Origin: Anisakis pegreffii
Taxonomy: Eukaryota; Nematoda; Chromadorea; Rhabditida; Anisakidae
Direction of reading: 5' to 3'
Length of the DNA stretch: 64,000 nt
NCBI GenBank assembly: GCA_035041965.1
Contig: JAPYMA010001917.1
Span: forward strand, 1 to 64,000
Under the pieces are notes generated by a model. It was not told where the DNA came from, made no database searches, and saw nothing but the letters and a program-made list of their open reading frames with translations. The position numbers were made by a program, and so were the translations under genes. Shown here piece by piece: positions 60,832 through 64,000 of the stretch (positions are counted from its first letter, which is position 1; each line of letters begins with the position of its first letter).

Positions 60832-62363
60832 CTGAAAATTGCTGACATTCGGAAATGTTGGCTTTTTAATTGCTGGTAAGTTAGAAATGATCTTAAGGGA
60901 AAGTTATGAACCGAACTGGCAAGATCAGTGCTGATGAAAGCACTGGTGTGATTGACTTTGTCGCTGCTGTGATGACTCCGTTTCTCAAAAGGATACAGAA
61001 TGCTAATGAAAAGTTCCAGTTCAGCAAACCAATAAACACAATGCTGACAAGAAGCGATTCTGTGTCATGCATTGGACTAAGTTGATACCATCAAAATTAA
61101 CCATAGACTTCTATTTTCGTCGAGCTGTCGCAAATGCGCCTACACTGAGAACTCAGATAAGGGTTGTCGCAGAATGCAGTAAATTGGGAAACAAACTCGG
61201 AAAACTTACGGCAATTCCATCCCAGACCACTGCATCTACCCAACTTATCCATCTACTGTGGTCGTCGTAGCTTATCGTTTCATTTCAATTGAAATGACAA
61301 ATTAAACGTAAGCTCAAACTGTACCTGTTAATTGCATTTCTATGGAAACCAACTAATGAAGATTTGTTCTCTAATCCAGTAGAATGGTCTATTGCCTGTT
61401 CATTAAAGTTTATGAATTCTAAAAATACTCGCTGGCAAATCCTACAGCCGGAGTGCATATGCGACTGTTTTCTAGCTACCTGTTCAAAAATCTCCATCAA
61501 ACGTCATTAAAAAGGCAATGAAGATTCACCATCAGTGATGCCGTATGACTGTTCGCATCTGCGACACATTATGCAAGTTTTTGTCGTTGTCGATGAAAAA
61601 AGGCGCACAAGCAATAGACAAAAGCGAATGTTCGACTGGATAGAGTCGGTCAATCGAGTAGCAATTCTGCGATTTGACATGCATGTCTTCGGGATGACTT
61701 CAACAGTGCAGAGAAATAAGCCAAAGTGCTCATTGCTGATTGTGAGCATAGAATAACAGAGTTTGGAATACAGTGTTCAGTGAAACTAATTTCCAGTTTT
61801 CTAATTAGTCATGAAGCCTAATGGTGCAATCCAATGCAGTCTGTTTGTTGGCTGAATGGCATCTTTTTGAGAGGTGAGGTCTTAAAAGTTATCAAGCTCG
61901 AAAATCACACACTAAAGTGCGTCAGGCGAAAAAAAAAATCAACCCGGCGACTTGCCGGACTAGTTTTATGAAGCCAAAAAGTACAAGTTGTTTTTAGAGT
62001 GGAAATCAGTTTTTGGGACGTAACACCTTCGAAATTCCAAGATTTGAGAAGGCGTGTCAACCTGATAGTCATTTCACTTTTTTATTTATTCATCTCAGTA
62101 TCATTTTGAAATGTGTGAATTCATTTGACATTTAATCACATCGAAGAAACTTAATCACGAGGAAAGGTCACAAACTGATCCAGTGAAATAATAGGATTGA
62201 CTGTGTAACAAATAATCTACATGCGATTGAACATACTAATGTAATGCATTTATTCTTGGAATGAACGGTCGACAATTGAAATATTCATTGTGTTTAATTC
62301 TGAATCAGATCTGTTCACTGTTCCATCCACTCACATATCATATCAATCACCTCATTCAGTACA
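60832..62363. other. Head-to-head spacer between chemoreceptor and protease
   Basis: Should contain the chemoreceptor start exon on the minus strand. A minus-strand frame from ATG 61063 (MHDTESLLVSIVFIGLLNW) has a hydrophobic stretch, but I could not match its phase to the next exon. A block at 61535-61756 is open on both strands without a recognised domain. Confidence 0.4.
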
Positions 62364-64000
62364 ATGATCCTATTCGTAAGCGAAACAATCCTCTTGCTAC
62401 TTATCAACGGTTTGTGGGCATTTGTGTTGTTCATCGAATCACCAAAATATTCTCTGATGCATCCCAAACATTTGAGCAACGCTGACATGAAATATCTCAA
62501 ACTTAAAGCAATATTTCCCCACTCATTACCAGCACACACTGGTCTGAACTCAAGCAATTTCAGTGTCTATTCTGTTGGCTGAATCGTCACTTTATTACGG
62601 TCAGTTACGTTTTTTCATTAATGTTGCACTTATTACGCATTTTGCCACAATTATACAGCTTCTCATAAAGAGTAGTCTTTTAACATAATTCTCATTTTAT
62701 TGTGCGTAATATGTGAACATTAAGGTAATATAAAAAACACAACTCTCATTAATTTCAGCGGTAGAAATTGATTAATATTCATCCACAAACATTTTTTGCA
62801 AAATTCAAGCCAAAAATGTCACACAAGAAGTTCGCGTCTTGCACTCGAAATTTTCATTATAGTCATTTTCGTGGGTTTTCTTTCACGCTGAAGTTTTTAT
62901 GAATCAGTTTCGCATCGGTCCCCAAAAACAAGAGAGAAAATTCACAAAACCGAACAACGAGAAGGAACGCTCAACAAAAAATGGCACTCTGTGCCATACT
63001 GAAAAGATGTAGCAAAGGACGCGAGATCTGAGCGTGAATTTAGTGGCTAAAATATTGCGGGCATCGTCTCTGGTCAAGTGTGAATCAGTTTCTCCCTCAC
63101 ATCTTCTGTTTCATTATCAGATGCGGATGTTTGTGGCAGACCAATAGATCAAAAGTCGATTGGAACGTTGATCATTTCGGGGAAGGAAAAAAGAATAATG
63201 GGTGGAAAAAATACACACTGGGGTGCTGTGCCGTGGGCTGTTGCAATTTATTTGGATGGATGTATGTTAGTGTTGATTTGATACTCAAAACGAATTGGGC
63301 ATTGCTTTGTTGGGGTCGATTAGTTTTGTTTTCCTTAGCATTATTCTTGACCATCTTGTTCTTATTATTCTCATTCATTGTTCTTGTTCTTCACCATTAG
63401 ACCCTTTTTGATGAAGGAATTCAACGGGAAACAATACACTGATCATATCACAAAGCTGCTTTGATTCAGTCTATGACAATCGAACAACAATACAGCATTA
63501 TCAAGGAGATTGTTGCGTCAAATATACTCATTGCACCACTAAGCATTGTGTTCAGCAGCGAACATTGAATAGAAGTTTAGAAATTGGTTCGATTGTTCAA
63601 CTCCTGAACAAACCTGACTTTTATTGCCATTTTATATCATGAATAATGTCATCATTTATTTAGCACTGATCTGCAACGGTGTACTAATATCGAAGAAACA
63701 CGTTGTAACAGCTGCACACTGCTTCATCAACTCGTCAAGAGTTCATAATTGCAGGCAACTTTATCGTTCTATCACATCAAAAGTCATGTACCCTTTTCCG
63801 TCTGATCCTTCTCCAAATGATTACAATTTTAAATGCCGCTCACAGGACTGAAGTGCATTTATAAGTAATGAACAGATGAGTGAAGCTGATGGTAATGAGC
63901 AAGAAAGGTTAATTGGTGAATGTCACATTATCATCATCATTCTTGTTTACCTTGATAGAAGTTAAATTGCAATTTAGTGTTGACTCGGTGATGGATGAGA
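62364..64000 (+). CDS. Trypsin-like S1 serine protease, N-terminal part, cut by window end
   Basis: Three exons seen: 62364-62409, 63121-63261 and 63664 onward. Exon 1 encodes a signal peptide (MILFVSETILLLLIN). It joins in phase 1 to DADVCGRPID, whose Cys is the usual propeptide partner of the catalytic domain. Exon 2 carries the activation site KRIMGGKNTHWGAVPWAVAI, with Met in the second position of the usual IVGG. It joins in phase 1 to SLICNGVLISKKHVVTAAHC, which holds the catalytic His in TAAHC. The Asp and Ser of the triad lie beyond the visible part, so activity cannot be judged. It is probably secreted and activated by cleavage after Arg. The 3' edge of exon 3 is unclear; a GTTCAT after NSSR is one candidate donor. 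Confidence 0.85.

Noticed and set aside
1..64000. CRISPR arrays, bacterial operons, rRNA genes
   Set aside because: No spaced direct repeats of CRISPR type, no ribosome binding sites, no rRNA-like sequence; all good genes are intron-bearing animal genes.

Overview
This window is nuclear DNA of a nematode. The evidence is AT-rich sequence, genes split into short exons with TTTCAG-type acceptors, and a ribosomal protein gene with an acceptor 5 nt before its ATG, as in trans-spliced messages. The best models match nematode or general animal families: an IDA-1/IA-2 receptor, an annexin, eL21, a small complex III subunit, a worm-type 7TM chemoreceptor and an S1 protease. The species cannot be named from sequence alone. 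Introns of several kb argue against a very compact genome.

Layout. 0-1 kb: a minus-strand reading frame broken by one TGA. 1.3-4.7 kb: a GC-rich, proline/glutamine-rich gene with two zinc-finger-like motifs, not recognised, on the plus strand. 5-9.6 kb: repeats (about six units of about 95 bp, a 216-bp direct duplication, A-rich tracts) around an inverted, shortened relative of the GC-rich gene. 9.6-12 kb: coding-like islands with broken frames and a 42-bp-arm palindrome. 12.1-13 kb: a hAT-like non-autonomous transposon.

15.6-37.7 kb: one 22-kb gene, the IDA-1/IA-2 (PTPRN family) dense-core-vesicle receptor. It was rebuilt as 19 exons whose phases agree, giving about 786 residues. 41.9-42.5 kb (minus): complex III subunit 9 (UQCR10). 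43.9-44.7 kb (plus): ribosomal protein eL21. 45.4-50.2 kb (minus): a protein built from 39-40-residue modules, one module per phase-0 exon, with the module exons tandemly duplicated and partly decaying. 54.1-57.2 kb (plus): a complete six-exon annexin of 320 residues. 59.0-60.8 kb (minus): a 7TM chemoreceptor. 62.4 kb to the edge (plus): an S1 serine protease, cut by the window end.

The genes do not form an operon: strands alternate and the spacers are long. IDA-1 (vesicle cargo receptor) and annexin (calcium-dependent membrane binding) both act in membrane traffic, but nothing here links them functionally. Points most worth a second look are the duplicating exon array, the GC-rich zinc-finger gene with its inverted relative, the hAT-like element family (one copy 49 bp from an ida-1 exon), and two near-perfect palindromes.
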